Positions 1-6,063 of a DNA stretch of 14,731 nucleotides are shown here, in pieces (positions within the stretch are counted from its first letter, which is position 1; the number at the start of each line of letters is the position of its first letter). The position numbers were made by a program, and so were the translations under genes. Location of the stretch: assembly GCA_023255235.1 (NCBI GenBank), contig JALRJA010000327.1, positions 1 to 14,731 on the forward strand. The letters are read 5' to 3'. Origin of the DNA: Flaviramulus sp. (lineage in GTDB: Bacteria; Bacteroidota; Bacteroidia; Flavobacteriales; Flavobacteriaceae). Under the pieces are notes generated by a model. That model ran no database searches. It saw only the letters and a program-made list of their open reading frames with translations, and was not told where the DNA came from.

Positions 1-792
1 AGTTCTTTAGAAGTTTATGAACCCGAGCATAAAGAAAGTGTTAGTACCAGCTTATCTGGTATGCAAGGCTATATTTCAGATAGTTATACCATAGTACCTC
101 AATATAAAGGGAAGTATCCTATACCTAGTATTTCTTTTTCATATTTTGATTTAAAAACGGAAAGCTATAAACGCGCATCGTCTAGCGAAATAATTGTTAA
201 TGTTATTAACGGACCAGCAAACGGCGAGGTACCAACAGCCAATAACTTGAGTTCAAACCCAAACAAACAAGCGGTTGTTTTTAATAAAGACCAATTTACG
301 TTCATTAAAACCAAAACCAATTTTTTAGCCATAAAGCAAGTCTATTTTTTTAAGACCAATTTATTTTGGAGTTTGTTGTTATTTCCATTTTTGGCAATTC
401 CGTTAGCAATTTTTATTAGAAATAAAAAAGCAAGTAGAGATGCCGATATTTATGGAAACAAAATTAGAAAAGCAGATAAACTTGCTAAAAAGTATTTAAG
501 TAACGCTAGAAAATCTTTAGGTAAAAAAGAAGCTTTTTATATAGCACTTGAAAAAGCATTACACAACTATTTAAAAGCCAAATTGCATATAGAAACAAGC
601 GACTTAAGTAAAGATAAAATTCATAATTTACTTAAAGACAGGCAAGTTGCAGATGAGGTTATAAAAAACTTTAAAAACATACTACAAAGTTGTGAATTAG
701 CACGCTACACACCAATTGATATTGTTACCATGGAAGACGATTATGACAAAGCTGCAAAAACCATTTCTTTAATAGATAAACAGGCAAAATAA
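1..792 (+). CDS. batD: BatD (Bat operon protein), C-terminal part, 5'-truncated by window edge
   Basis: The reading frame is open from base 1, so the gene enters from the left and only about the last 263 residues are visible. A beta-rich stretch with the look of a BatD extracytoplasmic domain (an SDSYTIVPQYKGKYPIPSIS segment right after the first in-window Met at 61) is followed by one hydrophobic membrane segment around bases 361-420. A basic, helical cytoplasmic tail with many Lys follows, containing a KKEAFYIALEKALHNYLKAK stretch. This order is typical of BatD (the BatD/BatD2 family), a membrane protein encoded with MoxR, DUF58, BatA and BatB and linked to aerotolerance and envelope stress in Bacteroidota. 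The stop is 2 nt before batE, which indicates co-transcription and probably translational coupling. The internal ATG at 61 is not the true start. Identification rests on remembered family sequence plus the neighbour. Confidence 0.87.
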   Translation, partial: SSLEVYEPEHKESVSTSLSGMQGYISDSYTIVPQYKGKYPIPSISFSYFDLKTESYKRASSSEIIVNVINGPANGEVPTANNLSSNPNKQAVVFNKDQFTFIKTKTNFLAIKQVYFFKTNLFWSLLLFPFLAIPLAIFIRNKKASRDADIYGNKIRKADKLAKKYLSNARKSLGKKEAFYIALEKALHNYLKAKLHIETSDLSKDKIHNLLKDRQVADEVIKNFKNILQSCELARYTPIDIVTMEDDYDKAAKTISLIDKQAK

Positions 793-794
793 TA

Positions 795-1553
795 ATGAAA
801 CATATTGTTTACATACTACTATTTTTATTTGGTTATATAGGTTTTGCTCAAAACCAAACCTTGTTTGATAAAGCCAATGCCTTATATAATGAAGGTAAAT
901 ACGAAGAAGCTATTACAAATTACAAAGCCATTTTAGAAACAGCAAACCATTCTGCCGATTTGTATTTTAATCTTGCCAATGCCCACTATAAACTTAACAA
1001 CATTGCACCTAGTATATATTATTATGAAAAAGCCTTACAATTAGCACCCAATGATACCGATATACTAAATAATATGGCATTTGCAAAAAACATGACTATT
1101 GATGCTATTGATATTATTCCAGAAACAGGCTTAGCTAAACTTTTAAAAAACACGGCAAATAAATTCTCTTTTGACACTTGGGCAAAAGCTTCGGTTGTTT
1201 TAGTTTTTTGCTTTGTTATAGTATTTTTAATTTACTATTTTGCATACACTACAATAAAAAAACGCTTAGCTTTTATAGTTAGTTTAACGACCTTAATTGG
1301 TGTATTTGCAACAATGACTTTTGCCTTTTATAAGTTTAATATTGATAAAAACGACAACCCTGCCATTGTATTTGTACAAGAAAGTAAAGTAAAAAGTGAT
1401 CCCAATAACCGAAGCGAAGAGTCTTTTAGATTACATGAAGGCACTAAAGTTCAAGTAATACAAACTTACAACGATTGGAAAAAAATAAAACTTTCAGACG
1501 GGAAAACAGGATGGGTAGCTTCAAAAGACATTAAATTGTTGAAGGATTTTTAA
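795..1553 (+). CDS. batE: BatE, TPR and SH3-domain membrane protein
   Basis: The 252-residue protein begins with a signal-like segment (residues 1-18, ending GFAQ). Two to three tetratricopeptide units follow at about 21-94 (for example ADLYFNLANAHYKLNNIAPS and YYYEKALQLAPNDTDILNN). Two membrane segments lie at about 129-151 and 158-179, and a C-terminal bacterial SH3-like domain spans about 190-248, ending with the DGKTGWVASKDIKLL signature. This order of export signal, TPRs, two membrane helices and SH3 is that of BatE, the last gene of the Bat operon, which is thought to act as a periplasmic or membrane scaffold with BatA, BatB and BatD. Its ATG is 2 nt after the batD stop. The next gene has its own promoter-like element, so batE is probably the operon end, although no strong hairpin follows it. 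Confidence 0.9.
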   Translation: MKHIVYILLFLFGYIGFAQNQTLFDKANALYNEGKYEEAITNYKAILETANHSADLYFNLANAHYKLNNIAPSIYYYEKALQLAPNDTDILNNMAFAKNMTIDAIDIIPETGLAKLLKNTANKFSFDTWAKASVVLVFCFVIVFLIYYFAYTTIKKRLAFIVSLTTLIGVFATMTFAFYKFNIDKNDNPAIVFVQESKVKSDPNNRSEESFRLHEGTKVQVIQTYNDWKKIKLSDGKTGWVASKDIKLLKDF

Positions 1554-1586
1554 ATATTTTTTAACACTTTTATAAAATTGAAGCAC

Positions 1587-1594
1587 TATATTTG
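1587..1594 (+). promoter_or_regulatory. Candidate Bacteroidota -7 element (TATATTTG)
   Basis: The sequence matches the Bacteroidota -7 consensus TAnnTTTG exactly. It lies 19 nt upstream of the ATG at 1614 and about 33 nt after the batE stop. No good TTG/TTTG -33 box is present at the usual distance, so the match is partial. A transcript from here would have a leader of only about a dozen nucleotides. That favours ATG 1614 over the upstream TTG at 1578 as the start of the small gene. Confidence 0.5.
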
Positions 1595-1613
1595 CCATTC
1601 AAATTTATTTTTG

Positions 1614-1901
1614 ATGTATAAGAACGCAATAGCAATTTTCTTTTCTTTAGTACTTTTGGCTCTTGTTTCGGCGCCTTCTATAATTGTGGCTATTGATGAT
1701 TCTGTAGATATATCGATGTTTTTTAGTGTTTCAGAAGAAGAAGAAACACATAAAATAAAAATAAAAACACCAGAAGATTTTAATGATAACAATTGTTTTT
1801 TAGGGTATAAAACCTCAGAAGCTATTGTGTATTATTTTAAAAATTATCCCAAACCGCATTTAAACTTAATCTCTCCGCCACCCGAGGCAAACATCTTATA
1901 A
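1614..1901 (+). CDS. Small predicted exported/membrane-anchored protein, 95 aa, unknown function
   Basis: I do not recognise this family. From ATG 1614 it encodes 95 residues. Residues 4-26 form a strong hydrophobic segment (AIAIFFSLVLLALVSAPSII), either a signal peptide or a single membrane anchor. A short acidic run (EEEE, 41-44) follows, then a mixed region containing CFLGYKTSEAIVYYFKNYPK, and the tail ends in a proline-rich SPPPEANIL. The longer frame from TTG 1578 would add an uncharged-polar leader overlapping the -7 element and is less likely. The gene sits between the Bat operon and the SulP/carbonic anhydrase cluster. A hairpin separates it from sulP, so it may be a separate transcript or a leader gene whose transcript is attenuated before sulP. 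Small proteins of this look with a PPPE-type tail are common in flavobacteria, but I can assign no role. Confidence 0.65.
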   Translation: MYKNAIAIFFSLVLLALVSAPSIIVAIDDSVDISMFFSVSEEEETHKIKIKTPEDFNDNNCFLGYKTSEAIVYYFKNYPKPHLNLISPPPEANIL

Positions 1902-1914
1902 TATAGGTTTTTAT

Positions 1915-1927
1915 GGCATGACATGCC
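1915..1927. promoter_or_regulatory. 13-bp perfect palindrome upstream of sulP 1, possible operator
   Basis: GGCATG and CATGCC flank a single central A, a perfect 6-bp dyad with one unpaired base. It lies 14 nt after the small-gene stop and 59 nt before the sulP 1 start. The spacing and symmetry suit a dimeric regulator's site better than an RNA hairpin, because a 1-nt loop cannot form. The regulator is unknown. Confidence 0.35.
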
Positions 1928-1945
1928 TAATTGAATTTTTTAACA

Positions 1946-1980
1946 GCCTTTGGTATAAACCAAAGGCAGAAAACGTTTTT
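1946..1980 (+). terminator. Hairpin with T-run: intergenic terminator or attenuator before sulP 1
   Basis: A perfect 9-bp stem GCCTTTGGT/ACCAAAGGC (1946-1954 with 1959-1967) closes a 4-nt loop. After AGAAAACG a run of five T ends at 1980. The hairpin sits after the small gene and ends only 18 nt before the sulP 1 ATG, and no convincing promoter fits between them. If it terminates, it may partly uncouple sulP expression from the upstream promoter. The T-run is displaced by 8 nt from the stem, so efficiency is uncertain. Confidence 0.55.
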
Positions 1981-1985
1981 ATAAT

Positions 1986-3569
1986 ATGTTTAAAACTATT
2001 AAAAATGACTTACCAGCGAGTATAGTCGTATTTTTTGTTGCATTACCATTATGTTTAGGTATTGCTTTAGCAAGTGGAGCACCACTTTTTTCAGGATTAA
2101 TTGCAGGAATTATTGGCGGTGTTGTAGTTGGCTCGTTAAGTGGCTCTAAAATTGGAGTTAGCGGACCCGCCGCAGGATTAGCCGCCATTGTATTAACCGC
2201 TATAGGTACTTTAGGAGGGTATCAAAACTTTTTGTTGGCTGTTGTTTTAGGAGGCATTATTCAATTTCTATTTGGTATTTTAAAAGCAGGTGTTATTGGG
2301 TATTATTTTCCTTCCTCAGTAATAAAAGGAATGTTAACAGGTATTGGTATTATTATTATTTTAAAACAAATACCTCATTTTTTTGGTTATGATGCAGCAC
2401 CAGGAGGTTATTTTCAAGCATCAAGCGAAAACACATTTTTATCCATTTTTAAAATGGTAAATAATATAAATGTAGGCTCTACAGTTATTGGTTTAGTAGG
2501 ACTAGGAGTTTTAATACTTTGGGACAAAATTTTAACAAAAAAAGCAAAGCTTTTTCAATTAATACAAGGACCTCTTGTTGCTGTTGTTCTAGGTATCATT
2601 TTTTATGTGTTTACTAAAACCCATGAAACCTTATCTATTTCTGGTTCTCAATTGGTAAGTGTTCCTATTCCTGAAGATGCAACTTCTTTTTTAGGGCAAT
2701 TTAGCTTTCCAAATTTTGGAGCTATTACCAATCCAGATGTTTGGATTGTAGCCTTTACCATAGCACTAGTAGCTAGTTTAGAAACCCTTTTGTGTGTTGA
2801 AGCTACCGATAAATTAGACCCACATAGAAACGTAACACCAACCAATAGAGAGTTGTTGGCACAAGGAACAGGAAACGTTATTTCAGGAATGATTGGTGGG
2901 TTACCTATTACTCAGGTAATTGTTAGAAGTTCTGCTAATATTCAATCTGGAGCACGCAGTAAAGCATCGGCAATTATTCATGGGTTTTTCCTGTTAATTT
3001 CTATTATTCTTATTCCAAGGTTACTTAATATGATACCATTGTCTGTTTTAGCAGCTATTTTATTAGTAGTTGGTTATAAACTTGCCAAACCATCATTATT
3101 TAAAATAATGTATGATTTAGGTTGGAAACAATGGATTCCTTTTACTGTAACTGTTTTTGGTATTGTGTTTATAGACCTTTTATATGGTATAGGTCTTGGG
3201 TTAGCAGTAGGCATAGTAGTTATATTACTAAAGAGTTATCAAAATTCACATTTTCTACACATAGAAGATGAAAGTAATGGCAAGCATAAAATTAAAATGA
3301 CACTTGCTGAAGAAGTTACTTTTTTCAACAAAGGTGCCATTTTAAAAGAATTAGATAGCTTACCAATAGACACTTATCTAGAGTTAAACCTTTTAAAAAC
3401 AAGATATTTAGATAATGATATTATTGAAATTCTTGACGATTTTCTCATAAAAGCCAAAGAGCGAAATATTGATATTAAACTAGTTTCAAAACGCGGTACT
3501 GAAGAAAACCCTAAAAGTTTCAAAGAGTTTTTTAGAACAAAACCAAAGTCAAGTTTAAGTTTAAGTTAA
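1986..3569 (+). CDS. SulP family inorganic anion transporter 1 (putative bicarbonate/sulfate permease)
   Basis: This 527-residue polytopic protein carries SulP/SLC26 landmarks. They are the N-terminal ALPLCLGIALASGAPLFSGL segment, the GSKIGVSGPAAG motif (53-64), the SLETLLCVEATDKLDPHRN stretch (264-282), and NRELLAQGTGNVISGMIGG (287-305) followed by VIVRSSANIQSGARSKASA. About eleven or more membrane helices are apparent up to residue ~417. The C-terminal part (about 435-500) looks like a STAS domain, but where the family has DxSG this one reads RYLDND (473-478), so it is divergent. SulP proteins carry sulfate, bicarbonate, chloride or dicarboxylates. With a carbonic anhydrase two genes downstream, bicarbonate is the favoured substrate by context, not proof. 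No sulfate-assimilation genes are nearby. It is the first gene of the five-gene same-strand cluster. Confidence 0.92.
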   Translation: MFKTIKNDLPASIVVFFVALPLCLGIALASGAPLFSGLIAGIIGGVVVGSLSGSKIGVSGPAAGLAAIVLTAIGTLGGYQNFLLAVVLGGIIQFLFGILKAGVIGYYFPSSVIKGMLTGIGIIIILKQIPHFFGYDAAPGGYFQASSENTFLSIFKMVNNINVGSTVIGLVGLGVLILWDKILTKKAKLFQLIQGPLVAVVLGIIFYVFTKTHETLSISGSQLVSVPIPEDATSFLGQFSFPNFGAITNPDVWIVAFTIALVASLETLLCVEATDKLDPHRNVTPTNRELLAQGTGNVISGMIGGLPITQVIVRSSANIQSGARSKASAIIHGFFLLISIILIPRLLNMIPLSVLAAILLVVGYKLAKPSLFKIMYDLGWKQWIPFTVTVFGIVFIDLLYGIGLGLAVGIVVILLKSYQNSHFLHIEDESNGKHKIKMTLAEEVTFFNKGAILKELDSLPIDTYLELNLLKTRYLDNDIIEILDDFLIKAKERNIDIKLVSKRGTEENPKSFKEFFRTKPKSSLSLS

Positions 3570-3667
3570 AAACGCTATGAAATAAGCCAAAACAAGAAGC
3601 TGATATCACACCAAATGCTTATTGGCAAATTATATTAGAGCGATAAAAAGCAATAAAATTTATACAG

Positions 3668-4498
3668 ATGAAAAAAAATAAATATAAAATATTAGTATTA
3701 TCAGATTTAAAAAAAGCAACAAGCACAACGTTAAAAAGTACGGTAGGTGTTTCTAAAATGATTGATGCAGACATTGAATTCTTTCATGTTAGGAAACCAG
3801 TAGGTATTGTTGATAACGAAAATCAAATAAATGCGTTTAAAACCATAAACAAAGAATATATTAAAACCAAAAAAAAGATTGAGCGTTTAATAAACCCTAT
3901 TTCTGAAGCTTATGGTGTACATATTAAGCACTCATTTACTTTTGGAAACATTAAAAATGAAATCATCAAACGCATTGATGAATTTAAACCCGATTTGATT
4001 GTTTTAGACAGAAAAAAACAAAAAAAATTCAAACTCATTGGCGACAATGTTACCAGTTATATATTGAACAAGTATCATGGAGCGGTATTAATAGCTTCAG
4101 ATGCAAACACTTTTGAACCCAATCAAGAACTATCTTTAGGGATTTTAAAAACTAATGAAGAATTTTTGAATTTAGAATTTGCTAATGATTTGATAGAACA
4201 TTCACAAAAACCACTCAAATCGTTTAAAATAATTAAAAATTCTAGCGGTATTTTAAAAACAAAAGAAGCATCAAATGATTCTCAAACAATAGAATATGTT
4301 TTTGAAGAAAATGATAATACTATAAAAAGCCTATCTACATATTTATCAAAAAACAATATTAATTTATTGTGTTTAAATAGAGAACAACAACCTATCAATG
4401 ACGCATCAAATACTGTAAAAACAAATTTAAAAGAAGTAGTAGGTAATCTTAATGTTTCTCTACTATTAACACCAAAAAAGAAGCTAAAACTTCAATAA
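3668..4498 (+). CDS. Tandem universal stress protein (Usp)-like protein
   Basis: The 276 residues appear to form two Usp-type alpha/beta domains, about 5-145 and 153-270. Domain 1 shows the usual pattern: a first strand (YKILVLSDL), a second strand with IEFFHVRKP, then FKPDLIVLDRKK and the closing HGAVLIASD strand. The ATP-binding Usp consensus (G-2X-G-9X-G-S/T) is not present. Its place is taken by a Lys-rich run (KKQKKFKLIG), so nucleotide binding like MJ0577 is doubtful. Domain 2 is more degenerate. Usp proteins are cytoplasmic and often sit beside transporters as regulatory partners. Here it lies between sulP 1 and the carbonic anhydrase, 24 nt before the latter, so a regulatory role in anion or carbon uptake is plausible but inferred. 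The 98-nt gap upstream contains no clear promoter. Confidence 0.75.
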   Translation: MKKNKYKILVLSDLKKATSTTLKSTVGVSKMIDADIEFFHVRKPVGIVDNENQINAFKTINKEYIKTKKKIERLINPISEAYGVHIKHSFTFGNIKNEIIKRIDEFKPDLIVLDRKKQKKFKLIGDNVTSYILNKYHGAVLIASDANTFEPNQELSLGILKTNEEFLNLEFANDLIEHSQKPLKSFKIIKNSSGILKTKEASNDSQTIEYVFEENDNTIKSLSTYLSKNNINLLCLNREQQPINDASNTVKTNLKEVVGNLNVSLLLTPKKKLKLQ

Positions 4499-4522
4499 AT
4501 AAAATTTTAAAAATATACTATC

Positions 4523-5152
4523 ATGAAAGCACACACAAAAGAAACGCAGTCAACAATGACTCCAGATAAATCATTACAATTTCTAAAAGAAGGTAATGTA
4601 AGGTTTCAAAATAATTTAAAAGCCAACAGAAACCTTTTAGAGCAAGTAAACGACACGAGCGATGGGCAATTTCCATTTGCTACTATATTAAGCTGTATAG
4701 ATTCAAGAGTATCTGCAGAGTTGGTTTTTGACCAAGGCTTAGGCGATATATTTAGCGTTAGAATTGCCGGTAATTTTGTAAACGAAGACATTTTAGGAAG
4801 TATGGAATTTGCATGCAAACTAGCAGGAACAAAACTAATAGTTGTTTTAGGACACACCAGTTGCGGAGCCGTAAAAGGAGCGTGCGATGATGCTAAAATG
4901 GGGAATCTTACCAAACTTATTGAAAAAATAACACCAGCTGTTACAGCAACCCCAGAACCTAAAGACACCAGTTTAAGAAACTCTAAAAACCTTGAATTTG
5001 TTGATAACGTAGCAAAAAAGAATGTAGAGCTAACAATTGAGAGAATACATCAAGAAAGCCCAATTCTTACCGAAATGGAAAACAAAGGTGAGATAAAAAT
5101 TGTTGGAGCTATGTATGATATTAATTCTGGAGCTGTAGAATTTTACGAATAA
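4523..5152 (+). CDS. Beta-class carbonic anhydrase
   Basis: The enzyme interconverts CO2 and bicarbonate in the cytoplasm. The 209-residue protein has the full beta-CA active site: Cys58 within CIDSR (with the Asp60-Arg62 dyad) and His111/Cys114 within GHTSC are the zinc ligands. The flanking motifs SVRIAGNFVNEDILGSMEFA and CGAVKGACDD are typical. The size fits the family and there is no export signal (the N-terminus is polar). Tyr or Phe cannot displace the ligand set, so it should be catalytically competent. Its ATG follows the usp stop by 24 nt and its stop is 7 nt before the barrel gene, a tight arrangement that supports co-expression with sulP 1. Likely role: supply of bicarbonate or CO2 for carboxylases after transport. 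Confidence 0.96.
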   Translation: MKAHTKETQSTMTPDKSLQFLKEGNVRFQNNLKANRNLLEQVNDTSDGQFPFATILSCIDSRVSAELVFDQGLGDIFSVRIAGNFVNEDILGSMEFACKLAGTKLIVVLGHTSCGAVKGACDDAKMGNLTKLIEKITPAVTATPEPKDTSLRNSKNLEFVDNVAKKNVELTIERIHQESPILTEMENKGEIKIVGAMYDINSGAVEFYE

Positions 5153-5159
5153 AAATTTA

Positions 5160-5837
5160 ATGTTAAAACACGCAAATATAAAAAAGAAAGTCAAAATGGT
5201 AGCACTAATCATGTTGTTAGTGCTGCCTGTTTTGGCACAAAGTCAAGACAGTAGTTTTGGTAATTGGTTACTATATATAGGAAACAAAAAGCTAAACGAA
5301 AAATGGAATATTCACAACGAAGTTCAATACCGAAATTACAACGCACTGGGCGATTTAGAACAGTTGCTTTTACGCACAGGTTTAGGCTACACTTTTAACG
5401 AAGGGAAAAACAATGTTTTATTAGGCTATGGCTATATTTTATCTGAAAACTATGTAGGCAATACAAACCAAAAAGTAACGGTAAATGAGCACAGAATTTT
5501 TCAACAATTCACAGATGCACAAAGCATAGGAAACGTTAAAATAAACCATAGATATAGGTTTGAACAACGTTTTATTGAACGTGATTTTAAAATGCGTTTT
5601 AGGTATTTCTTAGCCCTAAACATACCTTTAGGAAAAGAAAACAGTAAATACTACATGTCTGTATACAATGAACTATTTTTAAATACCCAAACAAGTATTT
5701 TTGATAGAAACAGATTATATGGAGGCATTGGGTATAATATAAATAATAACATACGGTTAGAGGCTGGTTATATGAATCAGTTTTTTGAAACCACAAGTAG
5801 AGATCAATTTAATATAGTAACATTTATAAATTTTTAA
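5160..5837 (+). CDS. DUF2490-type outer-membrane beta-barrel protein
   Basis: The 225-residue protein has a basic N-terminus and hydrophobic core (VALIMLLVLPVLAQS, about 13-27), a Sec signal peptide. The mature part is made of alternating amphipathic strands with frequent aromatic ends, such as WNIHNEVQYRNYN, LLLRTGLGYTF, NVLLGYGYIL and IRLEAGYMNQF. It ends in NIVTFINF, a terminal Phe typical of BAM-inserted barrels. The pattern and length match the DUF2490 family, whose function is not established. A second ATG at 5196 would still leave a signal peptide, so the start is uncertain by 12 codons. Its position between a cytoplasmic carbonic anhydrase and a second SulP transporter, with a 7-nt gap to the former, suggests it is the outer-membrane member of the same system, perhaps a pore or sensor. 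That role is inference. Confidence 0.82.
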   Translation: MLKHANIKKKVKMVALIMLLVLPVLAQSQDSSFGNWLLYIGNKKLNEKWNIHNEVQYRNYNALGDLEQLLLRTGLGYTFNEGKNNVLLGYGYILSENYVGNTNQKVTVNEHRIFQQFTDAQSIGNVKINHRYRFEQRFIERDFKMRFRYFLALNIPLGKENSKYYMSVYNELFLNTQTSIFDRNRLYGGIGYNINNNIRLEAGYMNQFFETTSRDQFNIVTFINF

Positions 5838-5888
5838 ACTCATAGTGTAATAAAAATACTTTAAAAGTTTTCTTAATTGAGTTTAAAA
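5832..5888. repeat. 11-bp inverted repeat enclosing a second small dyad after the barrel gene
   Basis: TTTTAAACTCA (5832-5842) is an exact inverted match of TGAGTTTAAAA (5878-5888), with 35 nt between. Inside lies ACTTT-A-AAAGT (5858-5868). The repeat overlaps the barrel gene stop codon. It is very AT-rich and the loop is long, so it could be a weak terminator, an RNA-processing signal or chance. Confidence 0.3.
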
Positions 5889-6015
5889 TAAATTATATTA
5901 GAATTTTAAAAACCAAGTAATAAAACCAAGCGGGTTTATAAAACCCTAGACACCAACCAAAACAGTTAGTTTTAAAATAGAAGGCTTAAAAACCGTCTCA
6001 AAACAAACACTAGTT

Positions 6016-6032
6016 TGATGAGTAAGTCATCA
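6016..6032. promoter_or_regulatory. Inverted repeat TGATGA-N5-TCATCA upstream of sulP 2
   Basis: A perfect 6-bp dyad with a 5-nt spacer lies 31 nt before the sulP 2 ATG, near the end of the 226-nt gap that starts at 5838. The same gap has GGGTTT-ATA-AAACCC (5932-5946). No clear -33/-7 promoter was found. The size of the gap contrasts with the tight usp, carbonic anhydrase and barrel spacing, so sulP 2 may be separately controlled. Confidence 0.3.
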
Positions 6033-6063
6033 TAGTAATAATATAAATTAAAAACTAAAACAA

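Noticed and set aside
1578..1613. TTG start for the small exported protein
   Set aside because: It would place the start ahead of the -7 element and add a leader before a clear hydrophobic N-terminus; ATG 1614 fits better.
1986..3569. Calling SulP 1 a dedicated sulfate permease
   Set aside because: No cys or other sulfur genes are nearby and a carbonic anhydrase is. The family covers several anions, so the call is left at anion transporter.
4606..4968. 120-codon open frame on the minus strand inside the carbonic anhydrase gene
   Set aside because: It is fully covered by a gene with intact catalytic motifs on the other strand. Its translation has no recognisable domain, so it is a shadow frame.
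5932..5946. GGGTTT-ATA-AAACCC as a terminator
   Set aside because: The stem is only 6 bp and no T-run follows on either strand, so it was kept only as part of the gap description.
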